DNA of 7,405 bases from Chloroflexia bacterium (GTDB taxonomy: Bacteria; Chloroflexota; Chloroflexia; Thermomicrobiales; JALYUS01), in assembly GCA_025924435.1 (NCBI GenBank), contig JAICIL010000224.1:1-7405 (forward strand). The letters run 5' to 3'. The notes beneath the pieces are model-generated. The model saw nothing but the letters and a program-made list of their open reading frames with translations. It was not told the origin of the DNA and searched no databases. Position 1 is the stretch's first letter. Every line of letters starts with the position of its first letter. The position numbers and the translations under genes are program-made. Shown here piece after piece: positions 1 to 6,685 of this stretch.

Positions 1-431
1 CGGCGCGATACGGCGCGGCGATTGTCCTGACCGGCGCGCCCGGCGACGAACCGCTGACGCGGGAAGTCGCCGCCGCGATGACCCATCCCGCGCTCGACCT
101 GACGGGCACAACGGACTTCCCGACGCTCGGCGCGGTCTACGAGCGGGCCGCGCTCGTCCTCGGGCCGGACTGCGGCTCGCTGCATCTCGCCGTCGCCGTC
201 CGCACGCCGACGGTCCATCTCTACGGCCCCGCCGACGTCGCGCAATACGGGCCGTGGGGCGACCCGGCGCGCCACGTCGCGATCACGGCGGACCGGCGCG
301 ACATCCCCTGCCTCGGCTGCGGCGATCTCTCGCTCTCTCGCCCGCCCGCGCCGCCCTGCCTGACGATCCTCGACGTGGCGGACATCCTCGCCGTCGCCGA
401 CCGCCTGCTCGCGCTGCCATGCGCCCGCTGA
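1..431 (+). CDS. Glycosyltransferase family 9 (heptosyltransferase-like), C-terminal part, 5' truncated by window edge
   Basis: The frame is open from the window edge (first full codon at 3) to TGA at 429-431, giving about 142 residues of the C-terminal half of a GT9 enzyme. GT9 proteins transfer a sugar, classically ADP-heptose, from a nucleotide donor to a lipid- or glycan-linked acceptor at the cytoplasmic face of the membrane. Visible family landmarks are the LTGAPGDEPL segment (27-56) after a Rossmann strand, the DLTGTTDFPTLGAVYERA segment, then LGPDCGSLHLAVA (Asp codon at 168-170), which matches the donor-site D-S/T-G-x-x-H region, and HLYGPADVAQYGPWG. A cysteine cluster follows with codons at 309, 318 and 357 (CX2CX12C), as is common in this family. 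The ATG at 78 is internal, since homology continues upstream of it. The next gene overlaps the last 13 bp. The acceptor-binding half lies outside the window, so the substrate cannot be judged. Confidence 0.9.
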   Translation, partial: ARYGAAIVLTGAPGDEPLTREVAAAMTHPALDLTGTTDFPTLGAVYERAALVLGPDCGSLHLAVAVRTPTVHLYGPADVAQYGPWGDPARHVAITADRRDIPCLGCGDLSLSRPPAPPCLTILDVADILAVADRLLALPCAR

Positions 432-1531
432 CGATCGCCGTGGACGCGAGCAGGGCGCTGCCCGCCCATCGCACCGGGACGGAGCAGTACAGCGTCTTCC
501 TCCTGCGCGCGCTGATAGCGATGGAGACGCCACACCGCTGGCTGCTCTACGCGCCCGCACCGCCGCCGGGCGATCTGCTGCCACTGCCGCCCGACTGGGA
601 GTGGCGGGCGATCCCCTTCCCGCGCCTCTGGACGCATCTGCGGCTCTCGTGGGCGATGGCGCGCGACCGACCGGATGTGCTCTTCGTCCCGGCGCACGTC
701 GTGCCAATCGTCCATCCGCGCGCCACGGTCGTGACGATCCATGATCTCGGCTACCTGCGTTTCCCGGAGGCGCACACCGCGTCGTCGCGCCGCTCTCTCG
801 ATTGGTCCACGCGGTGGAGCGTTCGTGCCGCGCGGCGGGTGATTGCCGTTTCCGGCGCGACCCGCGATGATCTCGTCGCGATGCTGAATGTGCCGGAAGA
901 AAAAATTACCGTCGTGCATCACGGGGTGCGCCCGGTAGCGGCCCAACTTTCCGATGCTACGGTGCAGGCCACACTGGCGCGTTTGGAAGTTCCCCGGCCG
1001 TATGTGCTCTTTCTCGGCACCGTGCAGCCGCGCAAGAACCTCCAGCGGCTGATCGGCGCGTTCCGGCAGGTCGTGGACGCGGGCTTGCCGCAGACGCTGG
1101 TGATCGCCGGGCGGATGGGCTGGCTCGCGGAACCGATCCGCGCGGCGGTGGCGGCGTGCGGGCTGACCGGGCGCGTCCACTTCGCGGGCTACGTGGCGGA
1201 CGGCGATCTGCCCGCGCTCTACAGCGGCGCGGATGCGTTCGCCTTTCCGTCGCTCTCCGAAGGGTTCGGCATGCCCGCGCTCGAAGCGCTCGCGTGCGGC
1301 GTGCCGGTCGTCGCCTCGGATACGACGAGCCTGCCGGAGATCGTCGGGGAGGCGGGCCTGCTCGTGGACCCGCTGGACGAACCCGCAATCGGCGCGGCGC
1401 TCGTGCGGGCGCTGACGGACGAAACGCTCCGCGCCCGCCTCGCCCTCGCCGGGCCGGAGCGGGCGGCGCAATTCTCGTGGGAGCGGTGCGCGCGGGAGAC
1501 GCTCGCCGTGCTGGAAGGGGCGGCGCGATGA
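419..1531 (+). CDS. Glycosyltransferase family 4 (GT-B fold, MtfB-like mannosyltransferase group)
   Basis: This 370-residue protein is the usual length for a GT4 retaining glycosyltransferase, which moves a sugar from a nucleotide-sugar donor to a growing glycan in the cytoplasm. The N-terminal domain opens MRPLTIAVDASRALPAHRTG with a following T-E-Q-Y segment, typical of the MtfB-like group. The C-terminal donor domain begins near residue 195 (YVLFLGTVQPRKN, with R205 and K206 as the expected phosphate-contacting pair). It carries the EX7E motif in SEGFGMPALEAL (E281 and E289), followed by CGVPVVASDTTSLPEIVGEAGLLVDP. Start choice: the ATG at 419 gives a family-like N-terminus. The frame is open back to ATG 254, but that extension is Arg/Pro-rich antisense-like noise inside the upstream GT9 gene. 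No Shine-Dalgarno site precedes 419, so translation is probably coupled to the upstream gene through the 13-bp overlap. The stop overlaps the next start (ATGA, 1528-1531). The sugar and acceptor are unknown. Confidence 0.92.
   Translation: MRPLTIAVDASRALPAHRTGTEQYSVFLLRALIAMETPHRWLLYAPAPPPGDLLPLPPDWEWRAIPFPRLWTHLRLSWAMARDRPDVLFVPAHVVPIVHPRATVVTIHDLGYLRFPEAHTASSRRSLDWSTRWSVRAARRVIAVSGATRDDLVAMLNVPEEKITVVHHGVRPVAAQLSDATVQATLARLEVPRPYVLFLGTVQPRKNLQRLIGAFRQVVDAGLPQTLVIAGRMGWLAEPIRAAVAACGLTGRVHFAGYVADGDLPALYSGADAFAFPSLSEGFGMPALEALACGVPVVASDTTSLPEIVGEAGLLVDPLDEPAIGAALVRALTDETLRARLALAGPERAAQFSWERCARETLAVLEGAAR
1513..1518 (+). promoter_or_regulatory. Shine-Dalgarno site (GGAAGG) for the second GT9 gene
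   Basis: A purine-rich GGAAGG (followed by GG) lies inside the last codons of the GT4 gene, 9 bases before the ATG at 1528. It supports the ATGA overlap start of the downstream gene and coupled translation with the GT4 gene. Confidence 0.6.
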
Positions 1532-2706
1532 TCGGTATCGAGGTCGGTATCGGGAGCGAGACCGGGAGCGAGGGCGAGGCGATCCGCCGCGTCCTCGTCG
1601 TGAAGTTGGCGGACATCGGCGACGCGATCGGCACGCTGCCGGCGCTCCACGCGCTCCGCGCCCGGCTGCCGGACGCCCGGATTGACGCGCTCGTCGCGCC
1701 CGGCGCGCGGGTCGTGCTCGAACGCGAGCCGTCGGTCAATGCGGTCCTCACCTTCGCGAAGGAGGCGTACGACGCGCCGCTCGGCGTCGCCAGCCCGCGC
1801 GCGGCGCGGGATCTCGCCCGGTTCGGTCGCGAACTGCGCGCGCGGCGATACGACGCCGTGCTCTTCCTGCATCACCTGACGACGGCGTGGGGCGCGGCGA
1901 AATACCGCGCCCTCGCCCTCGCCACCGGCGCGCCGATCCGCGCGGGATTGGACAACGGGCGGGGCGATTTCCTCACCCACCGGGCGCGCGATCGCGGCTT
2001 CGGCGCGAAACCGGAATGGGCGTACTGGCTCGATGTCGTCGGCCTGCTCGGCGCGACCACGCGCGACCCCCGGCCCACCGTCGCCGTCTCCGAAGAGGCA
2101 GCGGCGACCGCCCGCGCGCTCGTCGGCGCGGGCGCGCCGTATGTCGCGCTCCATCCCGGTATCGGCGCGTTCGGCCCGGCGCGGCAATGGCCGCCCGCGC
2201 GCATGGCGGCGGTCGGCCGGTCGCTCGCGGCGGACGGCTACCGGCTCGTGATCACCGGCGGGCGCGACGCCCCCGCCCGCGACGCGGCGGACGAACTGGT
2301 ACGGCATCTCGGCGCGGCGTCCGCGCGCGACCTCACCGGCGCGACGAATATCGCCGTCTCGGCGGCGATTTATGCGGGGGCGGCGCTTTTCATCGGCAGC
2401 GACAGCGGGATGGCCCACCTCGCGGCGGCAGTTGGCGCGCGATCCATCGTCATTTTCGGTCCGTCGAACCACCGCGCGTGGGCGCCGTACGGGGCGGTCG
2501 AATGCAATCCGGGCGCGCTGGATATTGCGACCGGAGCGCGGGTCGTCGTCCTGCGCAGCACGATTGCCTGCTCCCCCTGTTTCTACACGGGCTACACGCT
2601 CGGCAGGCCGCAGGGCTGCCCGTCACGAAATTGCCTCGATCACGTTCAAGCGAGTGACGTACGTGTCATCGCGAATCAATTGTTGGACTCTCCCACCCCA
2701 GCCTGA
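1528..2706 (+). CDS. Glycosyltransferase family 9 (ADP-heptose:LPS heptosyltransferase-like)
   Basis: This complete 392-residue GT9 protein is slightly longer than typical family members. After an unusual 19-residue N-terminal extension of four-residue repeats it shows the family opening RRVLVVKLADIGDAIGTLPA. D32 corresponds to the aspartate proposed as catalytic base in WaaC-type enzymes. The second domain has YVALHPGIGAFGPARQWP, then LVITGGRDAPARD, then DLTGATNIAVSAAIYAGA, and the donor-site segment IGSDSGMAHLAAAVGA (D292, H297) followed by IVIFGPSNHRAWAPYG. Near the end is a cysteine cluster C348, C351, C364, C369 (CX2CX12CX4C); similar clusters recur in GT9 proteins and may bind a metal or be structural. 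The start overlaps the GT4 stop by 4 bp and has a Shine-Dalgarno site 9 bases upstream; no other ATG fits. Together with the other two transferases it likely builds a cell-surface glycan. Whether the donor is really ADP-heptose cannot be told from sequence. Confidence 0.93.
   Translation: MIGIEVGIGSETGSEGEAIRRVLVVKLADIGDAIGTLPALHALRARLPDARIDALVAPGARVVLEREPSVNAVLTFAKEAYDAPLGVASPRAARDLARFGRELRARRYDAVLFLHHLTTAWGAAKYRALALATGAPIRAGLDNGRGDFLTHRARDRGFGAKPEWAYWLDVVGLLGATTRDPRPTVAVSEEAAATARALVGAGAPYVALHPGIGAFGPARQWPPARMAAVGRSLAADGYRLVITGGRDAPARDAADELVRHLGAASARDLTGATNIAVSAAIYAGAALFIGSDSGMAHLAAAVGARSIVIFGPSNHRAWAPYGAVECNPGALDIATGARVVVLRSTIACSPCFYTGYTLGRPQGCPSRNCLDHVQASDVRVIANQLLDSPTPA
1533..1580 (+). 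repeat. Degenerate 12-bp tandem repeat (four units) in the 5' end of the second GT9 gene
   Basis: CGGTATCG occurs at 1533 and 1545, and CGGGAGCGAG at 1551 and 1563, both exactly 12 bp apart. The stretch 1533-1580 reads as four diverged 12-bp units. In protein it gives a four-residue period rich in Gly, Ile, Glu and Ser (IGIE, VGIG, SETG, SEGE), residues 2-17, ahead of the first beta-strand of the GT-B fold. Confidence 0.7.
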
Positions 2707-2741
2707 CCGCACGGACGAGTTCGACAGCATGGTGGATGGGT

Positions 2742-2746
2742 AAGGA
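2742..2746 (+). promoter_or_regulatory. Weak or abutting ribosome-binding sequence before the histidine kinase start
   Basis: AAGGA lies directly against the ATG at 2747, too close for ordinary Shine-Dalgarno spacing; the purine run GGTGGATGGG at 2731-2740 may serve instead. An in-frame TAA at 2741-2743 excludes any longer N-terminus. That TAA also closes a four-codon frame ATG GTG GAT GGG (2729-2740), two codons ahead of the kinase start. The 40-bp gap after the GT9 stop shows no convincing -35/-10 pair, so the kinase may depend on upstream transcription. Confidence 0.3.
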
Positions 2747-5700
2747 ATGAGCGTTCAAACGGACGTCCGGGATGAACTGCTCGCGACAATTCTGAAGACG
2801 GCGCCCGTCGGCATCCTCGTGATCGAGCCGCAGTCGCTGCGGATTCTGCTTGCCAACGAGCAGGTCAAGGCGATTCTTGACCCCGAGTGGCGCCACCGCG
2901 ACCTCACCGGCTATACGTTCCTGGACATCTTCGCCGCGATCCCCGCCGCACGGTTCCACACCGTCGTGCAGGACGTGGCGCGCACCGGCACGCCACTCCA
3001 TGTCACGGACTACGCGTACGACGGCTTCGCGCGCGGCCGCACGTACTGGAATTACGACATCACCCCCCTGCACGACGAGGCCGGGCATTGCTACGCCGTG
3101 ATGCTCAGTTCGACCGAGACGACCGCGCACGTCCTCGCGCAGCAGCGCCTCGAAGAGACGAACGCCGCACTCACCGCGATCAACGCGCTCGCGCTGCGCG
3201 TCAATGCGACGAAGGACCTCCCGACGATCTTCCAGTACGCGCTCGACACGTTGGTCGAACTGCTCCATCTCGATCAGGGCGCAATCGGGCAAATGGATTA
3301 CCACGACCGGGCATTGCGCCTCGTCGCGGATCACTCGCCGGTCGTGTCTCGGCGCGACATCCGTATCTCGCTCGATACGAGCGAGATGCTCCGGCGGCTG
3401 CGCGATCAGAAAACCCCGCTCGCGATTGCGGATGTGGCGACCGACGCTCGCGTCGGCGCGGACGAGCGGGCGATCCTCGTCGCGAGCGGCGTCCGGTCCG
3501 CGTTGCTCGTGCCGATCATCGTGGATGATGATCTGTACGGCACGATCGCGCTGGACGCGACGACCGCGCCCCGCTCGTTCACGGACGACGAGATCGCGCT
3601 CGCGGAGACCGTGAGCAATCAACTCGCGGTCGCCATCCGCAATACCCACCTGCACGAGCAGATGGCGCAGCGGATGACGGAACTGGCGACGCTCGCCGAG
3701 GTGGGCGCGACGGTCGCGGCCTCGCTCGATTTCGATGAGGTTGTGGATCGTGTCCTGGCGGCGATTGGCGCGCTCATCCCGCACGACCGGGCATTCCTGA
3801 TGCTCGATGAGACGCCGGTATCGCTGCGTATCGTCGCGGCGCGCTCGGCGTCCGCGCAGGATGCCGACCAGATCGGCATGCTGATTCCGAAGCAGGGCAG
3901 CCTGAATGGCTCGGTCTTCACGGACCGGCAGCCGATCCGGTCGGCGGACATCAGCGCGGATTACGTCCGGCTGCGCGCCTATCTCCCACACCACGACCCG
4001 AAACTGCGGGCGGTGATGTGCGCGCCGTTGATCGCGCGCGAGCAAGCGATCGGGACGATTTACCTGGCCCGGTACGTCCCGGACGCATACACCGACCAAG
4101 ACCTGGAGCGGTTGCGCGTCGTGGCGACGCAGGCCGCCGCCGCGATCGCCAACGCGCTGCTCTACCGCGAGGTCTCCGCTCGCGCCACCGAACTCGCGAC
4201 GCTCAACGAGGTGACGATCACGCTCGCCGGGTCGCTCACCCTGACGGACGTGCTGAGCCGCGTCCTCGATGAGATCGCGCGGGTCGTCCCGTATGATGCG
4301 GCGTTCGTCGCGCTGCCCACGGAAGCGCGGACGCACTTGATGGTGGTGAGCATCAGCGGGGAGCGCAATATCCACGCACTCGGCACCGAAGTGCCAATCG
4401 AGCGGAGCATCATCGGCCGGGTTTTCCGCCAGCGCGAGCCGGTCTTGCTGCCCGATCTCGCCGCCGCGCACGAGTGGCTCGCGATCGCCTACCCGAGTGT
4501 CGGGGGGCGGCAGATCGAAGAGCAGGCGGTGATCGCCGCCCCGCTGCGGGCGATGGAGGAGACGGTCGGGGTGCTGTACCTCGCGCGGGCGCAAAAGGGA
4601 GGCTACACCCCGGCGGACCTCGAACGATTGCTCCGGTTCACGCCGATGATGGGCGTCGCGATCGCCAACGCCCATCTGTATTCGCGGAGCCAACAGCAAG
4701 TGGGCCAATTGCGGCGGCTCAACGACGAACTGGAGACGTTGCGGGAGGTCGGCATCGCGACGACCGGGACGCTCGATCTGCCGGCCGTCCTCCGCCGCGT
4801 GCTGGCGGAGATCTCGCGCGTCGTGCCCTACCAGCAGGGGATGATCTGCCTCGATGTGCCGGAGCGGGGAATGCTGCGCATCGCGGCGGCCACCGGCTCC
4901 GTGATCGAACCGCTGCTCGGCACCGAGATGCGCATTGACCAGAGCCTGAATGGATTCGTCTACATGCGCAGCGAGGCCGTCTGCGTGGAAGATTTCTGGG
5001 AATCGGACGACTGGCTGGCGCGCTCGTACCGCATCAACGTGGAGCGAAACGAACTGAGCAGCATCCTCTGCGCGCCGCTGCGCATCGGCGGGCAGAGCAT
5101 CGGCACGATCTACCTCGCCCACGGGACGCCCGCACTCTACCACGCCGAGGATATGGAGCGGATCGAGCGGTATAGCAGCCAGGTGGCGGTAGCGGTGGCG
5201 AACGCGCGGCTCTTCGATCAGGTGCGGCGGCAGGTGGATGAATTGCGCTCGCTCAACTCCGAACTCGCGACGATCCATGAGATCGGCATGGCGGTCGGCG
5301 CGTCGCTCGACCCGGCGGTCGTCCTGCCCCGCGTCCTCTCGGAAATTCACCAGATCATCCCCGCCGAGTCCGGCTATATCACGCTGCTCGAACCGGATGG
5401 GGAGACGCTCCGCATCGTCAGCGATTTCGGTTTCGCCGCGCCGCGGACGGGCGAGCGGATGCCCGTGAGCAAGAGCATCAATGGTCACATTGTCAAATCC
5501 CGCCAGACGTTCCGGATCGGCGATGTGTGGGCCAATCCGGCGTGGCGAGCGGCGTGGCATGACGCCCCGGCGCCGATCGCGCCGCGCATGCGCAACCTCC
5601 TCGGCACGCCCCTGATCGTCGCGGACGCGGTGATTGGGACGCTCTACCTCGTCCACAGCCAGACGGACATCTTCACCGAGCGGGATGCGGCCCGGATCGA

Positions 5701-6517
5701 ACAATACGCGGCCCAGACGGCAATCGCGGTCGCCAATGCGCGGCTGTACGAGCAGATTCAGGCGCAGGTGGCGGAGTTGCGCCGGTTGAACGCCGACCTC
5801 GAAACGGCGAACCTGCACAAGAGCGAGTTCCTCGCCACGATGAGCCACGAACTGCGGACGCCGCTCAACGCGATCATCGGCTTCTCGGAGTTGCTGGCGG
5901 ATGAGATCGTCACCGGTGAAGACGAACGCCGCGAGTGCCTGGCGGACATCCACTCCAGCGCGCGGCACCTGCTCTCACTGATTAACGACGTGCTCGATGT
6001 CGCCAAGATCGAGTCCGGTACGATGGAGATATACCCGGTCGCCTTTGCGGCCGCAGACGAATTGCGGGAAGCCGAGCGGGCGATGGCCCCGCTCGTCCTC
6101 GCCAATCGGCAGACGCTCTCGGTCGTCGTCGCGCCCGCGACGCCGCATGTTTACGCGGACCCGGCGCGGTTCCGGCAGATCGTCCTCAATGTCCTCTCAA
6201 ACGCGAACAAGTTCACGCCGGAGGGCGGCAGTATCACCGTCGTGGCGGACGGTGTCGAGGATAATGTGCGCGTCCGCGTCACGGATACCGGCATCGGCAT
6301 CCACGCGGAGGACGCGCCCAAAGTCTTCGAGGCGTTCCGGCAGATTGACGGCTCGCTCTCGCGCCGCTACAACGGCACCGGCCTCGGCCTCGCCCTGACC
6401 AAGCGCCTCGTCGAGTTGCAGCACGGCACGATAGATTTCGAGAGCGAGCCGGATCGCGGCACGACCTTCACGATCACGCTGCCCGCCGCGCGGGAAGGAC
6501 TGAGGACTGAGGACTGA
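2747..6517 (+). CDS. Soluble multi-sensor histidine kinase: PAS, five GAF domains, HisKA, HATPase_c
   Basis: This 1256-residue cytoplasmic sensor kinase autophosphorylates a histidine and should pass phosphate to a separate response regulator. Domains by residue: PAS about 8-125 (APVGILVIEP; YWNYDITPLHDEAG), GAF1 about 150-298, GAF2 about 321-468, GAF3 about 491-640, GAF4 about 670-818, GAF5 about 848-996, helical linker 997-1025, HisKA about 1026-1090 with phospho-acceptor H1034 in FLATMSHELRTPLNAIIGFS, and HATPase_c about 1138-1250. ATP-site motifs are complete: N box with N1148 and N1152, G1 box DTGIGI (D1180), F box F1194/F1197, and G2 box NGTGLGLAL (1209-1217). GAF2-5 resemble each other most, sharing an S-(L/I)-(N/I)-G segment and a final (V/I)-A-(V/I)-A-N-A-x-L element. 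No signal peptide, membrane helix, receiver or HPt domain is visible, and no GAF shows an obvious bilin-type Cys-His pair, so ligands are unknown. The kinase starts 40 bp after the glycosyltransferase operon; an in-frame TAA at 2741 fixes the start. No cognate regulator is in the window. The last residues and stop come from a 7-bp repeat. Confidence 0.95.
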   Translation: MSVQTDVRDELLATILKTAPVGILVIEPQSLRILLANEQVKAILDPEWRHRDLTGYTFLDIFAAIPAARFHTVVQDVARTGTPLHVTDYAYDGFARGRTYWNYDITPLHDEAGHCYAVMLSSTETTAHVLAQQRLEETNAALTAINALALRVNATKDLPTIFQYALDTLVELLHLDQGAIGQMDYHDRALRLVADHSPVVSRRDIRISLDTSEMLRRLRDQKTPLAIADVATDARVGADERAILVASGVRSALLVPIIVDDDLYGTIALDATTAPRSFTDDEIALAETVSNQLAVAIRNTHLHEQMAQRMTELATLAEVGATVAASLDFDEVVDRVLAAIGALIPHDRAFLMLDETPVSLRIVAARSASAQDADQIGMLIPKQGSLNGSVFTDRQPIRSADISADYVRLRAYLPHHDPKLRAVMCAPLIAREQAIGTIYLARYVPDAYTDQDLERLRVVATQAAAAIANALLYREVSARATELATLNEVTITLAGSLTLTDVLSRVLDEIARVVPYDAAFVALPTEARTHLMVVSISGERNIHALGTEVPIERSIIGRVFRQREPVLLPDLAAAHEWLAIAYPSVGGRQIEEQAVIAAPLRAMEETVGVLYLARAQKGGYTPADLERLLRFTPMMGVAIANAHLYSRSQQQVGQLRRLNDELETLREVGIATTGTLDLPAVLRRVLAEISRVVPYQQGMICLDVPERGMLRIAAATGSVIEPLLGTEMRIDQSLNGFVYMRSEAVCVEDFWESDDWLARSYRINVERNELSSILCAPLRIGGQSIGTIYLAHGTPALYHAEDMERIERYSSQVAVAVANARLFDQVRRQVDELRSLNSELATIHEIGMAVGASLDPAVVLPRVLSEIHQIIPAESGYITLLEPDGETLRIVSDFGFAAPRTGERMPVSKSINGHIVKSRQTFRIGDVWANPAWRAAWHDAPAPIAPRMRNLLGTPLIVADAVIGTLYLVHSQTDIFTERDAARIEQYAAQTAIAVANARLYEQIQAQVAELRRLNADLETANLHKSEFLATMSHELRTPLNAIIGFSELLADEIVTGEDERRECLADIHSSARHLLSLINDVLDVAKIESGTMEIYPVAFAAADELREAERAMAPLVLANRQTLSVVVAPATPHVYADPARFRQIVLNVLSNANKFTPEGGSITVVADGVEDNVRVRVTDTGIGIHAEDAPKVFEAFRQIDGSLSRRYNGTGLGLALTKRLVELQHGTIDFESEPDRGTTFTITLPAAREGLRTED
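3641..5737 (+). repeat. Diverged tandem duplication: four linker-plus-GAF modules inside the kinase gene
   Basis: The conserved N-(A/T)-x-L element that ends each GAF falls at residues 299, 469, 641, 819 and 997. The module lengths are therefore 170, 172, 178 and 178 residues. The linker from this element to the next E-(V/I)-(G/T) motif is 22, 22, 29 and 29 residues. The remaining GAF cores are nearly constant (148, 150, 149, 149). The pattern indicates repeated internal duplication, with modules 3 and 4 forming a longer-linker pair. Identity at DNA level is low, so the duplications are not recent. Confidence 0.8.
6497..6517 (+). repeat. Heptanucleotide tandem repeat (GGACTGA, three perfect copies) ending the kinase gene
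   Basis: GGACTGA occurs perfectly at 6497, 6504 and 6511. Read in the kinase frame the three copies encode GLRTED and then the TGA stop, so the repeat itself forms the C-terminal tail and stop codon. The sequence continues GAAAC after the third copy. Confidence 0.9.
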
Positions 6518-6547
6518 GAAACAGTTTGGAAATGGGTTGATGCGGTC

Positions 6548-6569
6548 GGCACCCCGCGCGAGGAGTGCC
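6548..6569 (+). terminator. Imperfect hairpin 31 bp after the kinase stop
   Basis: GGCACCCC (6548-6555) pairs with GGAGTGCC (6562-6569) around a six-base loop, with one C-A mismatch in an 8-bp stem. No T-tract follows, so it is a poor match to an intrinsic terminator. It could stabilise the mRNA 3' end. The assignment rests only on position and stem. Confidence 0.25.
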
Positions 6570-6575
6570 AAGTCG

Positions 6576-6592
6576 TGCCGCCGCGCGCGGCA
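6576..6592. other. Perfect GC hairpin in the convergent intergenic region
   Basis: TGCCGC (6576-6581) pairs perfectly with GCGGCA (6587-6592) around a five-base loop. It is followed at 6593-6600 by the palindrome GTGCGCAC. No T-tract is present on either strand. Short GC stems arise easily in DNA of this composition, so function is uncertain. Confidence 0.3.
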
Positions 6593-6616
6593 GTGCGCAC
6601 GCAATGCACCGCTCCA

Positions 6617-6635
6617 CTTGCCTACAGTCGGCAAG
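6617..6635. terminator. Perfect inverted repeat between the convergent genes, possible bidirectional terminator
   Basis: CTTGCC (6617-6622) pairs with GGCAAG (6630-6635) around a seven-base loop. It lies about 100 bp past the kinase stop and about 40 bp past the methyltransferase stop, so it could serve either transcript. It lacks a T-tract on both strands, which keeps this call weak. Confidence 0.25.
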
Positions 6636-6670
6636 AAGCCCATTCTCCCCGGTCCCCGGCCAACGATGCT

Positions 6671-6685
6671 GCGCGGTTAGCGCGC
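6671..6685 (-). other. Small hairpin spanning the methyltransferase stop codon
   Basis: GCGCG (6671-6675) pairs with CGCGC (6681-6685), leaving a five-base loop that contains the TAA stop of the minus-strand gene (6677-6679 on plus coordinates). It may be chance in GC-rich DNA, or contribute to 3' end structure. Confidence 0.25.

Noticed and set aside
254..418. A 55-codon N-terminal extension of the GT4 gene from ATG 254.
   Set aside because: It lies wholly within the coding sequence of the upstream GT9, is Arg/Pro-rich, and the family-like N-terminus begins at 419.
1156..1527. An upstream extension of the second GT9 frame from ATG 1156.
   Set aside because: It is an out-of-frame reading of the GT4 donor domain with low-complexity Arg/Ala content; the ATG at 1528 has a Shine-Dalgarno site and an ATGA overlap.
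221..2472. Long minus-strand open frames of about 416 codons (221-1471 and 1219-2472) across the glycosyltransferase genes.
   Set aside because: They are Arg/Ala/Pro-rich antisense shadows of high-GC genes; the plus-strand frames carry full GT4 and GT9 motifs and operon-style overlaps.
2729..2743. A four-codon frame (ATG GTG GAT GGG TAA) in frame with and just before the kinase start, as a possible leader peptide.
   Set aside because: It is too short to support and has no distinct ribosome-binding site or attenuator-like pairing; it is noted only because its stop fixes the kinase start.
2747..5740. Possible bilin-binding (phytochrome or cyanobacteriochrome) GAF domains in the kinase.
   Set aside because: No GAF shows the Cys-His chromophore motif; the cysteines seen (for example in MCAPL and LCAPL) lie in a late strand, not at the bilin attachment position.
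2666..5968. An 1100-codon open frame on the minus strand, antisense to the histidine kinase.
   Set aside because: Its codons lie in the register where its first base pairs with the kinase's third codon base. A stop there would need a TTA, CTA or TCA codon in the kinase, and these are avoided in GC-rich genes. The predicted protein is His/Arg/Asp-rich with no recognisable domain, while the plus-strand frame has complete PAS, GAF and kinase motifs.
6197..6643. A 148-codon minus-strand frame covering the kinase 3' end and the intergenic region.
   Set aside because: It has no recognisable domain and its main part is antisense to the conserved HATPase_c motifs.
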